The translations under genes and the position numbers were made by a program. Below the pieces are notes generated by a model, which worked only from the letters and a program-made list of their open reading frames with translations, was not told the DNA's origin and searched no databases. 64,000 nucleotides of DNA from Streptomyces sp. NBC_01233 (GTDB lineage: Bacteria; Actinomycetota; Actinomycetes; Streptomycetales; Streptomycetaceae), in assembly GCF_035989305.1 (NCBI RefSeq), contig NZ_CP108514.1, positions 1,240,001-1,304,000 on the forward strand, in the 5' to 3' direction. How positions within the stretch are numbered: position 1 is the first letter of the stretch; each line of letters begins with the position of its first letter. Below are positions 25,391-34,115 of the stretch, in pieces.

Positions 25391-26581
25391 TCACTTCCTC
25401 GTGCGGGCAGAGGTGGTGGTGGCGGGCGCGGCGTACGCCTGGGCGACGTCGACGAGGAACCGGGCCTCGTCCGCCAGGTCCCCGCCCTCCCGGGAGGTGT
25501 GGATCGAGGCGGGCAGCTCCAGCGCGGCGGCCTCGCCCTGCTGCCCGGGCAGTCCGTCGAGCTTCGCCCGGCGCGCCTCCTGCAGTACGCGGGCCAGCGC
25601 GGCCGCGGTGCGCCGCTGTTCGGGGACCCCCTGTCCGGCGGCCTGGCCGCGGGCACGCTCCAGGGCGCCCGGGGCCGCGTACTCCCCCAGGATCAGGATC
25701 GCGTCGCGCGTCTCGATGACCTTGCGGTACACCAGCAGGTTGCGCGGGACCGGCGGCCACAGCAGCTCCACCACCCGCCCGGCGCGCGGCTTGTTGAGGG
25801 CCACGTGCGGGACTGCTTCGACCAGGTCGCGCCAGAGCGGCCACAGCCGCCAGGCGGTGGCGGTGTCGGCGGCGGTGCGGCGGAGGGTGAAGAGGGTGGG
25901 CACGAGGATCGCGGCGGCGCGCAGCAGGCCGTGCAGGTTCATCAGCAGCGGGAGGGCGGGCATCGCCCAGGTGCTGCCGAACAGGGCCTTGAGCAGGTAC
26001 GCCAGCCAGAACAGTCCGGCGAGGGCGGTACCGAGGCCGAACAGGCGCAGTCCGGCGGCAAGGCCCCGGCTCTCGGTGCGCCGGCTGTAGCGCCAGCACA
26101 GGGACACGCAGACGGTGTTGGCGATGACGTGGGCGGAGATCAGCACCAGCCAGTACGCGAGGGAGGGCACCGGGTCGCCGACCGGTGGCATGGTGTGGGT
26201 CCCGTGGCCGGGTGCGGCCGCGTCCAGGGCCAGGAGCGCGCCCAGCCACGCCACCGTGGCCATCCAGGAGGCGAGTTGGAGCCGGCGGCCACGGGTGGTG
26301 GCGGCGACGAAGTAGAGCACGGCGCCCGCCGACAGCACGCCGATGAGGTTGCGGACGAGGCCGATGGTGTGGGCGTAGCCCGCCCCGCGGTTCATCGCGT
26401 AGGCGACCAGGTCCGGGAGGTTCAGGGTCATCGCGGCGGCGGCGGTGGCGACGGCCAGCCACAGGCCGCGCTGCTGGGGTGAGCGCAGGGCTCCGGGGGC
26501 GCGGAGCAGGACGGCGGCCCACAGGCACACCACGCTGGGGACGGCGAGCCAGTTGCCGAAGGCGGTGAGGTCAGCTCCCAT
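25391..26581 (-). CDS. MAB_1171c/DUF6545-like membrane protein paired with an ImmA peptidase
   Basis: 396 aa. The first ~230 residues hold about seven hydrophobic segments, and the remainder is a soluble cytosolic domain (RLWPLWRDLVEAVPHVAL, later RVIETRDAILIL-like region YRKVIETRDAIL), a layout I associate with actinobacterial MAB_1171c-type proteins. Start ATG 26581 overlaps the peptidase gene by 11 nt, so the two are co-translated. In many actinomycetes such proteins sit beside ImmA/IrrE peptidases; the joint function is not known to me. Confidence 0.75.
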   Translation of the reverse strand: MGADLTAFGNWLAVPSVVCLWAAVLLRAPGALRSPQQRGLWLAVATAAAAMTLNLPDLVAYAMNRGAGYAHTIGLVRNLIGVLSAGAVLYFVAATTRGRRLQLASWMATVAWLGALLALDAAAPGHGTHTMPPVGDPVPSLAYWLVLISAHVIANTVCVSLCWRYSRRTESRGLAAGLRLFGLGTALAGLFWLAYLLKALFGSTWAMPALPLLMNLHGLLRAAAILVPTLFTLRRTAADTATAWRLWPLWRDLVEAVPHVALNKPRAGRVVELLWPPVPRNLLVYRKVIETRDAILILGEYAAPGALERARGQAAGQGVPEQRRTAAALARVLQEARRAKLDGLPGQQGEAAALELPASIHTSREGGDLADEARFLVDVAQAYAAPATTTSARTRK

Positions 26582-27071
26582 CGTTGCCCCACTCGTAGCC
26601 CATGGCCGACTCCAGCCGGGCCAGGGTGCCCCGGTCCCGGTCCGCCGGGCGCGGGCCGGCGTTCACCGTGCGGATGCGGATCATGCTCGCGAGCATCTCC
26701 GCCTCCTGCTCCTGGCGGGTGGTGTAGTTGGTGCGCCCGAGCACGGTGGGGGCGTCGCCGTCGGTCTCCTCGCCCTCCAGCGAGTGGTGTCCGAAGAGGA
26801 TGTGGCCGAGCTCGTGGAGGACGATGTGCTCCCGGTGCAGCGGGGTGGTCTGCGCCTCGTAGAAGACGTAGTCGACGCTCGCCGTGCCCACCCACAGTCC
26901 GCACACTCCGGACTCCGCCGCCTCCTTGGGGAGCGGGTGGAGGCGGATGGGGCGGCCGCGCTGCTCGGCTATCCGGTTGCACAGCACGTCGAGGGAGAAC
27001 GGGTGGGTCAGATCCAGATGGCCGAGAATGTTCTCGCACCTTTTACGAATGCTGAGTTGCCGGTGGGACAT
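26571..27071 (-). CDS. ImmA/IrrE-family metallopeptidase
   Basis: 166-aa predicted zinc peptidase. The HExxH motif is HELGH near residue 94, followed by an AEMLAS segment where the third ligand Glu is expected. In this family peptidases cleave repressors or regulators. ATG 27071 has GAGGGA at good spacing, and an in-frame start further upstream is not needed. No XRE repressor is adjacent, unlike phage ImmA loci. Overlaps the membrane protein gene downstream by 11 nt. Confidence 0.88.
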   Translation of the reverse strand: MSHRQLSIRKRCENILGHLDLTHPFSLDVLCNRIAEQRGRPIRLHPLPKEAAESGVCGLWVGTASVDYVFYEAQTTPLHREHIVLHELGHILFGHHSLEGEETDGDAPTVLGRTNYTTRQEQEAEMLASMIRIRTVNAGPRPADRDRGTLARLESAMGYEWGNDGS

Positions 27072-27341
27072 GTGATCCCTCTTCGGACCCTTTCCGGGGC
27101 AGCGTCGGTAGGCGTGCGTGGGCATGGGCATGACGTCCTGTGCCTTCAAGGCGGCCTCGGGGAATGCGGGTCCTGAGGGGGAACACGGAAGCCCGTCCGC
27201 CGGATGACGAACGGGCGTTCCACCATGCCTACAGATCTTGTACGCGAGTTGGCAAGGAAAGTCCCCAGGTGGGGAACCTATTCGGCCACTGCGTACGAAG
27301 ACCCTGACGCGCCGGGTGGCTGCAAGCCGCCCCTGACGTGC

Positions 27342-29825
27342 CTACCGCTTGCGGCCCTCCTCGGGGGCCGTGAGGCCCGCGCGGCGCAGCGCGTCCGCCA
27401 TCGCGCTGTTCGCGGGGGCGGGGGCACCACCGCCGCCCTGGCGCCGGCCCTGACCGCCCTGACCGCCCTGGCCCTGACCGCCCTGGCCCTGCCCCTGACG
27501 CTGGCCGCCCTGGCCGCGCTCGCCCTGGCTCCTGCCGCCCTCGCGGGCGCCGCCGCCCCCGCCACGCTGCTGCGGGGGACGGCCGCCGCCGGAGCCGCCG
27601 CCCCGCCGGTCCTCGCGCTGCCTGGGGGCTCCCGCGCCGCGCTCCGCCCCGGCCTCGTCCTCCAGCCGCAGGGTCAGCGAGATCCGCTTGCGCGGGATGT
27701 CCACGTCCATGACCTTCACGCGGACGATGTCGCCCGGCTTGACCACGTCCCGCGGGTCCTTGACGAAGGTCTTCGACAGCGCCGAGACGTGCGCCAGGCC
27801 GTCCTGGTGGACGCCGATGTCGATGAAGGCGCCGAAGGCGGCCACATTGGTGACCACGCCCTCCAGGATCATCCCGGGGGCCAGGTCGCCGATCTTCTCC
27901 ACGCCCTCCTTGAAGGTGGCGGTCTTGAAGGCGGGACGCGGGTCTCGGCCCGGCTTCTCCAGCTCGCGCAGGATGTCGGTGACCGTCGGCAGTCCGAAGG
28001 CCTCGGTGACGAACTGCTCGGGGCGCAGGGACCGCAGGACGGCGGTGTTGCCGACCAGGGCCGCGACCTCGCCGCCGGCCGTCTTCCCCATGGCCCGGAC
28101 CACCGGGTACGCCTCGGGGTGCACGGCGGAGGAGTCCAGCGGGTCGTCCCCGCCGCGGATCCGCAGGAAGCCCGCGCACTGCTCGTACGCCTTCGGGCCG
28201 AGGCGGGCCACGTCCTTGAGCCCCTTGCGGTTGCGGAAGGGGCCGTTGGCGTCGCGGTGGGCCACGATGTTCTCGGCGAGGCCGCCGCTGATGCCCGAGA
28301 CGCGCGAAAGCAGCGGCGCGGAGGCGGTGTTGACGTCCACGCCGACGCCGTTCACGCAGTCCTCGACCACCGCGTCGAGCGAGCGCGAGAGCTTCACCTC
28401 GGAGAGGTCGTGCTGGTACTGGCCGACACCGATCGACTTCGGGTCGATCTTGACCAGCTCGGCGAGCGGGTCCTGCAGGCGGCGGGCGATGGAGACGGCG
28501 CCGCGCAGCGACACGTCCATGCCGGGCAGTTCCTGCGAGGCGAAGGCCGAGGCCGAGTACACGGAGGCGCCCGCCTCCGAGACCATCACCTTGGTGAGCC
28601 CCAGCTCGGGGTGGCGCGTGATGAGGTCCCCGGCGAGCTTGTCGGTCTCGCGGGAGGCCGTGCCGTTGCCGATGGCGACCAGCTCGACCGCGTGCTCCTT
28701 CGCGAGGCGGGCCAGCTTGGCGAGGGACTCGTCCCACTTGTTGGCGGGCACGTGCGGGTAGATCACGTCCGTGGCCACGACCTTGCCCGTGGCGTCCACG
28801 ACGGCGACCTTCACACCGGTACGGAAGCCCGGGTCCAGGCCGAGCGTGGCCCGGGTGCCGGCGGGCGCCGCGAGCAGCAGGTCGCGCAGGTTCGACGCGA
28901 AGACCCGTACGGCCTCGTCCTCGGCGGCCTGGCGCAGCCGCATCCGCAGGTCGATGCCGAGGTGCACCTGGATCTTCGTACGCCAGGCCCAGCGGACCGT
29001 GTCGGCCAGCCACTTGTCGCCCGGCCGGCCGCGGTCGTTCACCCCGAAGCGGCGGGCGATCATGCCCTCGTACGTGGAGGGGCCGGGCGTGGCCGTGTCA
29101 TCGAGCTCCTCGGGCTCCAGGTTGAGGTCGAGGACGTCCTCCTTCTCGCCGCGCAGCATGGCGAGGACGCGGTGCGAGGGCAGCGCGGTGAACGGCTCGG
29201 CGAAGTCGAAGTAGTCGGCGAACTTGGCGCCCGCCTCCTCCTTGCCCTCGCGGACCTTCGCGGCGAGCCGGCCGCGGCCCCACATGCGCTCGCGCAGCTC
29301 GCCGATCAGGTCGGCGTCCTCGCCGAACCGCTCGGTGAGGATGGCGCGGGCGCCTTCGAGGGCGGCTGCCGGGTCGGCGACGCCCTTGTCGGCGTCGACG
29401 AACGCGGCGGCCGCGGCGGCCGGTTCCACCGACGGGTCGGCCAGCAGGCCCTGCGCGAGCGGCTCCAGCCCGGCCTCGCGGGCGATCTGCGCCTTGGTGC
29501 GCCGCTTCGGCTTGAAGGGGAGGTAGATGTCCTCCAGCCGCGCCTTGGTGTCGGCCGCGTTGATCCGGGCCTCCAGCTCGGCGTCGAGCTTGCCCTGCTC
29601 CCGTACGGAGTCCAGGATCGCCGCGCGCCGGTCCTCCAGCTCGCGCAGATACCGCAGCCGCTCCTCGAGGGTGCGCAGCTGGGCGTCGTCGAGCATCTCC
29701 GTCGCTTCCTTGCGGTAGCGCGCGATGAACGGCACGGTGGAGCCGCCGTCGAGCAGCTCGACGGCGGCCTTGACCTGCCGCTCCCGTACGCCGAGCTCCT
29801 CGGCGATCCTGCCTTCGATGGACAT
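27342..29825 (-). CDS. tex: Tex-family S1 RNA-binding protein
   Basis: 827-aa cytosolic nucleic-acid-binding protein. Order: N-terminal Tex domain, YqgF-like domain (LGLDPGFRTGVKVAVVDA), helix-hairpin-helix segment (GVGVDVNTASAPLLSRVSGI), and an S1 domain near residues 640-715 (ending RKRISLTLR). Tex is implicated in transcription and RNA metabolism. Residues ~728-802 are an extra Gly/Gln/Arg-rich low-complexity stretch before a short conserved-looking C-terminus (MADALRRAGLTAPEEGRKR). ATG 29825 or GTG 29831 could be the start. Single gene. Confidence 0.93.
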   Translation of the reverse strand: MSIEGRIAEELGVRERQVKAAVELLDGGSTVPFIARYRKEATEMLDDAQLRTLEERLRYLRELEDRRAAILDSVREQGKLDAELEARINAADTKARLEDIYLPFKPKRRTKAQIAREAGLEPLAQGLLADPSVEPAAAAAAFVDADKGVADPAAALEGARAILTERFGEDADLIGELRERMWGRGRLAAKVREGKEEAGAKFADYFDFAEPFTALPSHRVLAMLRGEKEDVLDLNLEPEELDDTATPGPSTYEGMIARRFGVNDRGRPGDKWLADTVRWAWRTKIQVHLGIDLRMRLRQAAEDEAVRVFASNLRDLLLAAPAGTRATLGLDPGFRTGVKVAVVDATGKVVATDVIYPHVPANKWDESLAKLARLAKEHAVELVAIGNGTASRETDKLAGDLITRHPELGLTKVMVSEAGASVYSASAFASQELPGMDVSLRGAVSIARRLQDPLAELVKIDPKSIGVGQYQHDLSEVKLSRSLDAVVEDCVNGVGVDVNTASAPLLSRVSGISGGLAENIVAHRDANGPFRNRKGLKDVARLGPKAYEQCAGFLRIRGGDDPLDSSAVHPEAYPVVRAMGKTAGGEVAALVGNTAVLRSLRPEQFVTEAFGLPTVTDILRELEKPGRDPRPAFKTATFKEGVEKIGDLAPGMILEGVVTNVAAFGAFIDIGVHQDGLAHVSALSKTFVKDPRDVVKPGDIVRVKVMDVDIPRKRISLTLRLEDEAGAERGAGAPRQREDRRGGGSGGGRPPQQRGGGGGAREGGRSQGERGQGGQRQGQGQGGQGQGGQGGQGRRQGGGGAPAPANSAMADALRRAGLTAPEEGRKR
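27419..27640. repeat. Low-complexity repeat encoding the Tex Gly/Gln/Arg tail
   Basis: Imperfect short tandem repeats such as ctgaccgccctg and ctggccgccctg run along the plus strand here, encoding on the minus strand alternating GQGGQGQGG and RGGGGG runs. The repeats are inside the tex coding frame and keep it open. Confidence 0.8.
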
Positions 29826-29915
29826 CGTCACGATCGGGTCCCGCCTGCCTTCGTTTGCACTGGAAGGCTGCCAATTGTGGCAGGTGGCGGTGACGGACGG
29901 GGGGAGCCCCGTCCG

Positions 29916-30779
29916 TCAGCCCTTGCCCATGAGGTCCGCGGGGAAGGCCCCGGCGGTCACGGCCTTGACCACGAGGGCGCCGCCGAGCTCGGTGAGGCGG
30001 GCCAGGCCGTCCTCGCCGAGGTGCTGGTAAGGGGCGGCGTCGAGGCGGTCGGTGTCGCTCTCCAGCTGTTCGCGCAGGGCGGCGCCCGTCTCGGTCAGCT
30101 CGCCGGCGGCGTCGAGCACGCCGCGCTCGCGCAGCCGGCCGGCCGCGGCGTCCAGGTCGGCCTGCACCCAGCCGCGCATGCCCTTGAGCCACTTCGGCGT
30201 CATGCCCTTGCCGGTGGCGGTGTGACTGACCAGCGCCTCGACCGGGTCGAGGCCCGCCAGGAGCAGGGCGGCGAGGTGGCCGTCGCCGCGGTGCTCGCGC
30301 AGCAGGGTGGTGGCGTGCCACAGGCGCAGGTGCGGCTCCTGCGGTACGGGGAGGTCTGCGTGGGCCGCGTACAGGGTGCGGGCGTGCCGGGTGCAGCCCT
30401 CCGTGGCGCGCATCGCCAGGTCGGCGGCCTCGGCGAGCTCGGGCGACGCTATGGTCTCGGCGCCGAGGAGCCGGCGCAGGGAGCCGTCGGCGGCCCGCAG
30501 CCGGGCGGCGAGGGCCTCCTCGGGGGTGGTGGTGTCCCAGACGGCGGGCAGGTGCCGGGCGACGAGGTCGTGGCGGTAGTTGTAGAAGGTGGCGGTGACC
30601 ACGCCGGCCCCGACGGCGCCCATCGCGGCCGAGCGGTGGGCGAGGTTGACGGCGACGGGATCGGTGATCCCGAGGGCGGCGAATTCCTTGGCGATCTCCG
30701 GCGAGAAGTAGACGGTTGCATGCAGCGGGTTGATCGCGGCGTGCCAGCAGCGACGGGCGGCGAGCAGGGGAAACGTCAT
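29916..30779 (-). CDS. SCO6745-family protein (helix-turn-helix-like, SalK-type)
   Basis: 287-aa soluble protein that I place in the SCO6745 family, found across actinomycetes and sometimes described as SalK-like or helix-turn-helix-containing. Visible traits are the start FPLLAARRCWHAAINPLHAT, an Ala-rich helical middle, and a C-terminal winged-helix-like region (RLRERGVLDAAGELTETGAAL). No enzyme motif. Start ATG 30779. Biological role unknown; its presence near idi and the hopanoid genes fits the S. coelicolor order as remembered. Confidence 0.75.
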   Translation of the reverse strand: MTFPLLAARRCWHAAINPLHATVYFSPEIAKEFAALGITDPVAVNLAHRSAAMGAVGAGVVTATFYNYRHDLVARHLPAVWDTTTPEEALAARLRAADGSLRRLLGAETIASPELAEAADLAMRATEGCTRHARTLYAAHADLPVPQEPHLRLWHATTLLREHRGDGHLAALLLAGLDPVEALVSHTATGKGMTPKWLKGMRGWVQADLDAAAGRLRERGVLDAAGELTETGAALREQLESDTDRLDAAPYQHLGEDGLARLTELGGALVVKAVTAGAFPADLMGKG

Positions 30780-31470
30780 GCGCCGCAGGCTACCGACTGT
30801 TTGGTACGCCGGGTAGGGTCACCGCCCGTGGTGCGCGTCTCACCACGTGGACCCCTCCCCCGCGCCCCCGGTCGGCCGGGTTCCGGCGTCTGCGTCACCG
30901 CACATCGCCTGCCCGTACAGGACCTTCAGCGCGTCGTCGATGGGGTGGTGCTGCGGCTCACCCGAGGAGTCCGGCTCGTTCCACCTCTGGAGGTTGACCG
31001 CGACGGACATCCGGCGCTTGCCGTCGGCCCGGGTCAGGGAGATCGTTCCGGCCCCCCCTCACCGCCTGGCGGCTCCTCGACGACTGACCCGCCGGCACGC
31101 CGGCCGGGATGACCGGGACTTCTCCCGGGTTCTCAGGCTCGATTCGGCCGATCCGCGACGCCGGACACCGCTCGTCACAGCGCCGCTCCCCGCCTCCTCG
31201 GCACGGGCCGCGCGGGCGTCGGCGGGGTGGGCAGCCGGCGGCTGCGCCGCAGGCCACGGGCCCCGGCCGGGCTGCGCCGGGCCGCTGGCGCGGTGCATCC
31301 GGCGCGCGGCGCCCCCGGCGTGCGCCCCGGGCCTTCCGCCATACCGTGACGGCCGAATGGCGATCGTGTGACAGCAGGGGCCATGGACATGACGTGAGTG
31401 ATCACGGGTGAATACGGTCGAGCGACAAGACCTGGAACCGACCTGCCTCCCCTACCACTTGGAGTCATTC
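30780..31470. other. Gene-poor region between SCO6745-family gene and M1 peptidase
   Basis: About 690 nt without a complete gene. 30840-31010 holds a coding-like remnant on the minus strand, and 31180-31330 is very GC-rich without structure that I could interpret. 31340-31460 has lower GC and should contain the promoter of the secreted M1 peptidase, including a gtgatcac palindrome near 31398. Confidence 0.6.
30840..31010 (-). pseudogene. Coding-like fragment, 56 codons, unidentified
   Basis: From ATG 31010 the frame reads MSVAVNLQRWNEPDSSGEPQ and ends at TGA 30840-30842, with GC-rich third positions. Upstream, in-frame sequence (TISLTRADGKRR) also looks coding but reaches a stop beside a run of seven G, as if a longer gene had been frameshifted there. 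No family recognised. Could be the decayed 3' end of a gene or a genuine small ORF. Confidence 0.35.
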
Positions 31471-33027
31471 GTGCACCGCAAAGTCATCGCCCCGAGCGTG
31501 CTCGCCGCTTCCCTGCTGCTGGTGATCCCGGCGTCGGCGGCGAGTGCCGGTCCGGGCGCCCCGGGTATCGGCGACCCCTACTACCCGGCCAGCGGCAACG
31601 GCGGATACGACGTGTCCCACTACGACCTGCGCCTGCAGTACCAGCCGAAGACGGACCTGCTCGAAGGCACCGCCACCCTCCTCGCCACCGCCAAGCAGGA
31701 CCTGTCCCGCTTCAACCTCGACTTCGGCCTTCAGGTCAGCGAGATCCGCGTCAACGGCGCCAAGGCGAAGTTCGCCACGTCCGGCGCCCACGAGCTGGAG
31801 GTCACCCCGGCGAAGCCCCTGGCGCGCAACACCCCGCTGACCGTCGTCGTCAAGTACGCCGGGAAGCCCTCCGAGTTCAAGGTGGACGGCTGGACGGCCT
31901 GGCAGCGCACGCCCGACGGCGGTGTGGCGGCGCAGGAGCCCGACTCGGCGGTCTGGTGGTTCCCCGGCAACGACCACCCACTGGACAAGGCCACCTTCGA
32001 CGTCTCCGTCAACGTCCCCGACGGCACCCAGGCGATCAGCAACGGCGTGCTCCAGTCGCAGACCTCGCGGCTCGGCTGGACCCGGTACAACTGGCGCTCC
32101 AACAAGCCGCAGGCGACCTACCTCGCCACCCTCGCCGTCGGCAAGTTCGACATCACCACCGACAAGACGGCGAGCGGGCTGCCGATCGTCAACGCCTACA
32201 GCAAGGACCTCGGCGACAACGCGGGCGCGGCGCGCGCGAGCGTGGAGCGCACCGGCGAGGTCACCGAGTGGCTGGAGGGGGTGTTCGGTCCGTACCCCTT
32301 CAACGCGCTCGGCGGTTACGTGCCGAACGTGAACGCCGGCTACGCGCTGGAGACCCAGACGCGGCCGTTCTACGGTCCGCGCCAGTTCCAGAACGGCGCC
32401 AACGTCTCGGTGGTCGTGCACGAGCTGGCCCACCAGTGGTATGGCGACAGCGTGTCCGTCGAGGGCTGGAAGGACATCTGGATCAACGAGGGCTTCGCCC
32501 GCTACAGCCAGTGGCTGTGGTCGGAGAAGGAGGGCGAGGGGACCGCGCAGGAGCTCGCCGACTGGGCCTACGCGCTGCGCCCGGCCGAGGACGCGTTCTG
32601 GCAGGTCAAGCCGGGTGACCCGGGTCCGGAGAACCAGTTCCACGGGGCCGTCTACGACCGTGGCGCCATCGCCCTGCAGGCGCTGCGCAACGAGATCGGC
32701 GACGAGAAGTTCTTCCAGATCCTCAAGGGCTGGCCGACCGAGCGGGCGTACGGCAACGCCAAGGTCGGGGACTTCGTGCGCTACGCGGAGAAGGTCTCCG
32801 CCAAGCCGCTGGCCCAGCTGTTCGAGACCTGGCTCTACACCCCGGGCAAGCCGGAGGCCTCGGCCCTGAACCCGGCGGCCGCGAAGCCGGCGGCCCGCTC
32901 GGCGCAGTCCGCCCCGGCGAAGCCCGCCGCGGAGCCGAAGTCCTGGAAGAAGATCGCGCAGACCAACACGATCCACGACACCGAGCACGGCTCCGAGCAC
33001 GGCTCCGAGCCCGGCCACCGGCACTGA
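31471..33027 (+). CDS. Secreted M1-family metallopeptidase
   Basis: 518-aa exported zinc aminopeptidase. Signal peptide: basic HRK, hydrophobic VLAASLLLVIP, cleavage near SAASAG. The zinc motif is HELAHQWYGD near residue 317, with the third ligand Glu in INEGFA 19 residues later. The exopeptidase GxMEN element is replaced by GYALETQ. A Pro/Ala/Lys-rich C-terminal tail ends in a short HGSEHGSEPGH repeat that could bind metal. GTG 31471 has GGAG at good spacing and sits directly before the signal peptide; upstream in-frame GTG would only add non-signal residues. Confidence 0.92.
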   Translation: MHRKVIAPSVLAASLLLVIPASAASAGPGAPGIGDPYYPASGNGGYDVSHYDLRLQYQPKTDLLEGTATLLATAKQDLSRFNLDFGLQVSEIRVNGAKAKFATSGAHELEVTPAKPLARNTPLTVVVKYAGKPSEFKVDGWTAWQRTPDGGVAAQEPDSAVWWFPGNDHPLDKATFDVSVNVPDGTQAISNGVLQSQTSRLGWTRYNWRSNKPQATYLATLAVGKFDITTDKTASGLPIVNAYSKDLGDNAGAARASVERTGEVTEWLEGVFGPYPFNALGGYVPNVNAGYALETQTRPFYGPRQFQNGANVSVVVHELAHQWYGDSVSVEGWKDIWINEGFARYSQWLWSEKEGEGTAQELADWAYALRPAEDAFWQVKPGDPGPENQFHGAVYDRGAIALQALRNEIGDEKFFQILKGWPTERAYGNAKVGDFVRYAEKVSAKPLAQLFETWLYTPGKPEASALNPAAAKPAARSAQSAPAKPAAEPKSWKKIAQTNTIHDTEHGSEHGSEPGHRH

Positions 33028-33049
33028 GTCCGCGCCGGCCCGCACCGCA

Positions 33050-33078
33050 CGCGGCCCCCGCATCCGGCGGGGGCCGCG
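33050..33078. terminator. Bidirectional terminator between convergent genes
   Basis: Perfect 11-bp GC stem (cgcggcccccg / cgggggccgcg) with a 7-nt loop, placed between the convergent M1 peptidase and MpaB-like genes, 23 and 12 nt from their stops. Confidence 0.8.
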
Positions 33079-33090
33079 CGCCCGGGTTCG

Positions 33091-33987
33091 TCACCGGCCT
33101 CCCGCGTGCCATGCGGCCCGCGCCCGGTAGGCGATCGGCAGGTACCGCAGCCGCTCCGGCAGCAGCGGTACGAGGAGCCGCACGGCCGTGCTGAACCGGC
33201 GGAGCCTGCGCTCCCGGGCCGGGCTCCACTCCAGCCCGAGCGCGGCCCGCGCCTCGGGCGGCATGTACCCGACGGTGACGAAGGCCCGCAGGTGCAGGAA
33301 CGCCGCCCGCAGGACGGGCCAGGTCAGCCGCAGCAGCACGCGTACGGCGAGGGAACCGGCCTCGGGCCGGGGCAGCGGCACATCGGTGGCGACCAGCTCG
33401 CGGGCGACCTTGGTGGGCTCGATCTCCTCGGCGAGCATCCGGCCCCAGTACGTCCAGTACTCCTCGATGCTCTGCGGCATGTCCCGGTCGTGGATGCCGA
33501 GGATCCGGCCCACCTGCAGCCACTCCCGGTAGAGCTGCCGCTCCTGGGCGGGCGTGAAGCGGCGCAGCAGGTAGCGCCCGGCGTACAGGTAGACGGGGAA
33601 GCCGGTGGCGTGCACCCAGGAGTAGCAGGCGGGGTCGAGGGAGTGGTAGCGCCGGCCGCGGGTGTCGGTGCCCTGGATCTCCTTGTGCAGGCGGCGGACC
33701 CGCCGGCCCTCCTCGGCGGCCTCCTCGCCGCCGTACACCCACAGCTGGACCGAGCGCAGCGAGCGCTCGCCGCGGCCCCAGGGGTCGGTGCGGAAGACGG
33801 AGTACTGGTCGACGCCGGCCCCGATCGCGGGGTGGGCGACCTGCAGGGTGAAGGCGGCGGGCAGCATCAGCAGCGCCCGGACGTCGCCGGCGATGGTCCA
33901 CAGCACCCCGCCGGGCGGGGGCGGCTCGGGGTCGGTGCGGCGCGTGGTCGCAGGTCCGGCGGGGTGCGCGGAGTCCGTCTTCGTCAT
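33091..33987 (-). CDS. MpaB-like oxygenase (DUF2236)
   Basis: 298-aa protein of the DUF2236/MpaB/rubber-oxygenase group, some members of which are heme oxygenases. Recognisable features are LQVAHPAIGAGVDQYSVFRTDPWGR near the N-terminus, an HATGFPVYLYAGRYLL segment with a potential heme-ligand His, and a MPPEARAALGL segment near residue 235. The first ~25 residues are Pro/Thr-rich. Start ATG 33987; the frame is open upstream but without conserved content. Substrate unknown. Confidence 0.83.
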   Translation of the reverse strand: MTKTDSAHPAGPATTRRTDPEPPPPGGVLWTIAGDVRALLMLPAAFTLQVAHPAIGAGVDQYSVFRTDPWGRGERSLRSVQLWVYGGEEAAEEGRRVRRLHKEIQGTDTRGRRYHSLDPACYSWVHATGFPVYLYAGRYLLRRFTPAQERQLYREWLQVGRILGIHDRDMPQSIEEYWTYWGRMLAEEIEPTKVARELVATDVPLPRPEAGSLAVRVLLRLTWPVLRAAFLHLRAFVTVGYMPPEARAALGLEWSPARERRLRRFSTAVRLLVPLLPERLRYLPIAYRARAAWHAGGR

Positions 33988-34115
33988 ATGACAAGTATGC
34001 GAGCACCGGACGGCCGTCTCACGGACAGAATGTCTCTGCACGGGTGTTACCCAGAGGTAACCGTGGCTGCTTGGATGACGGAGCCGATCTTCCCGCAGGA
34101 ATGATGGAGTCCCCT

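Noticed and set aside
27419-27640. Repeats resembling a CRISPR-like array
   Set aside because: Units are short, degenerate, have no spacers and encode the low-complexity tail of Tex.
27204-31112. Very long open frame on the plus strand (about 1300 codons)
   Set aside because: It is antisense to tex and the SCO6745-family gene, has no domain pattern, and arises because third-position GC bias removes stops on the opposite strand.
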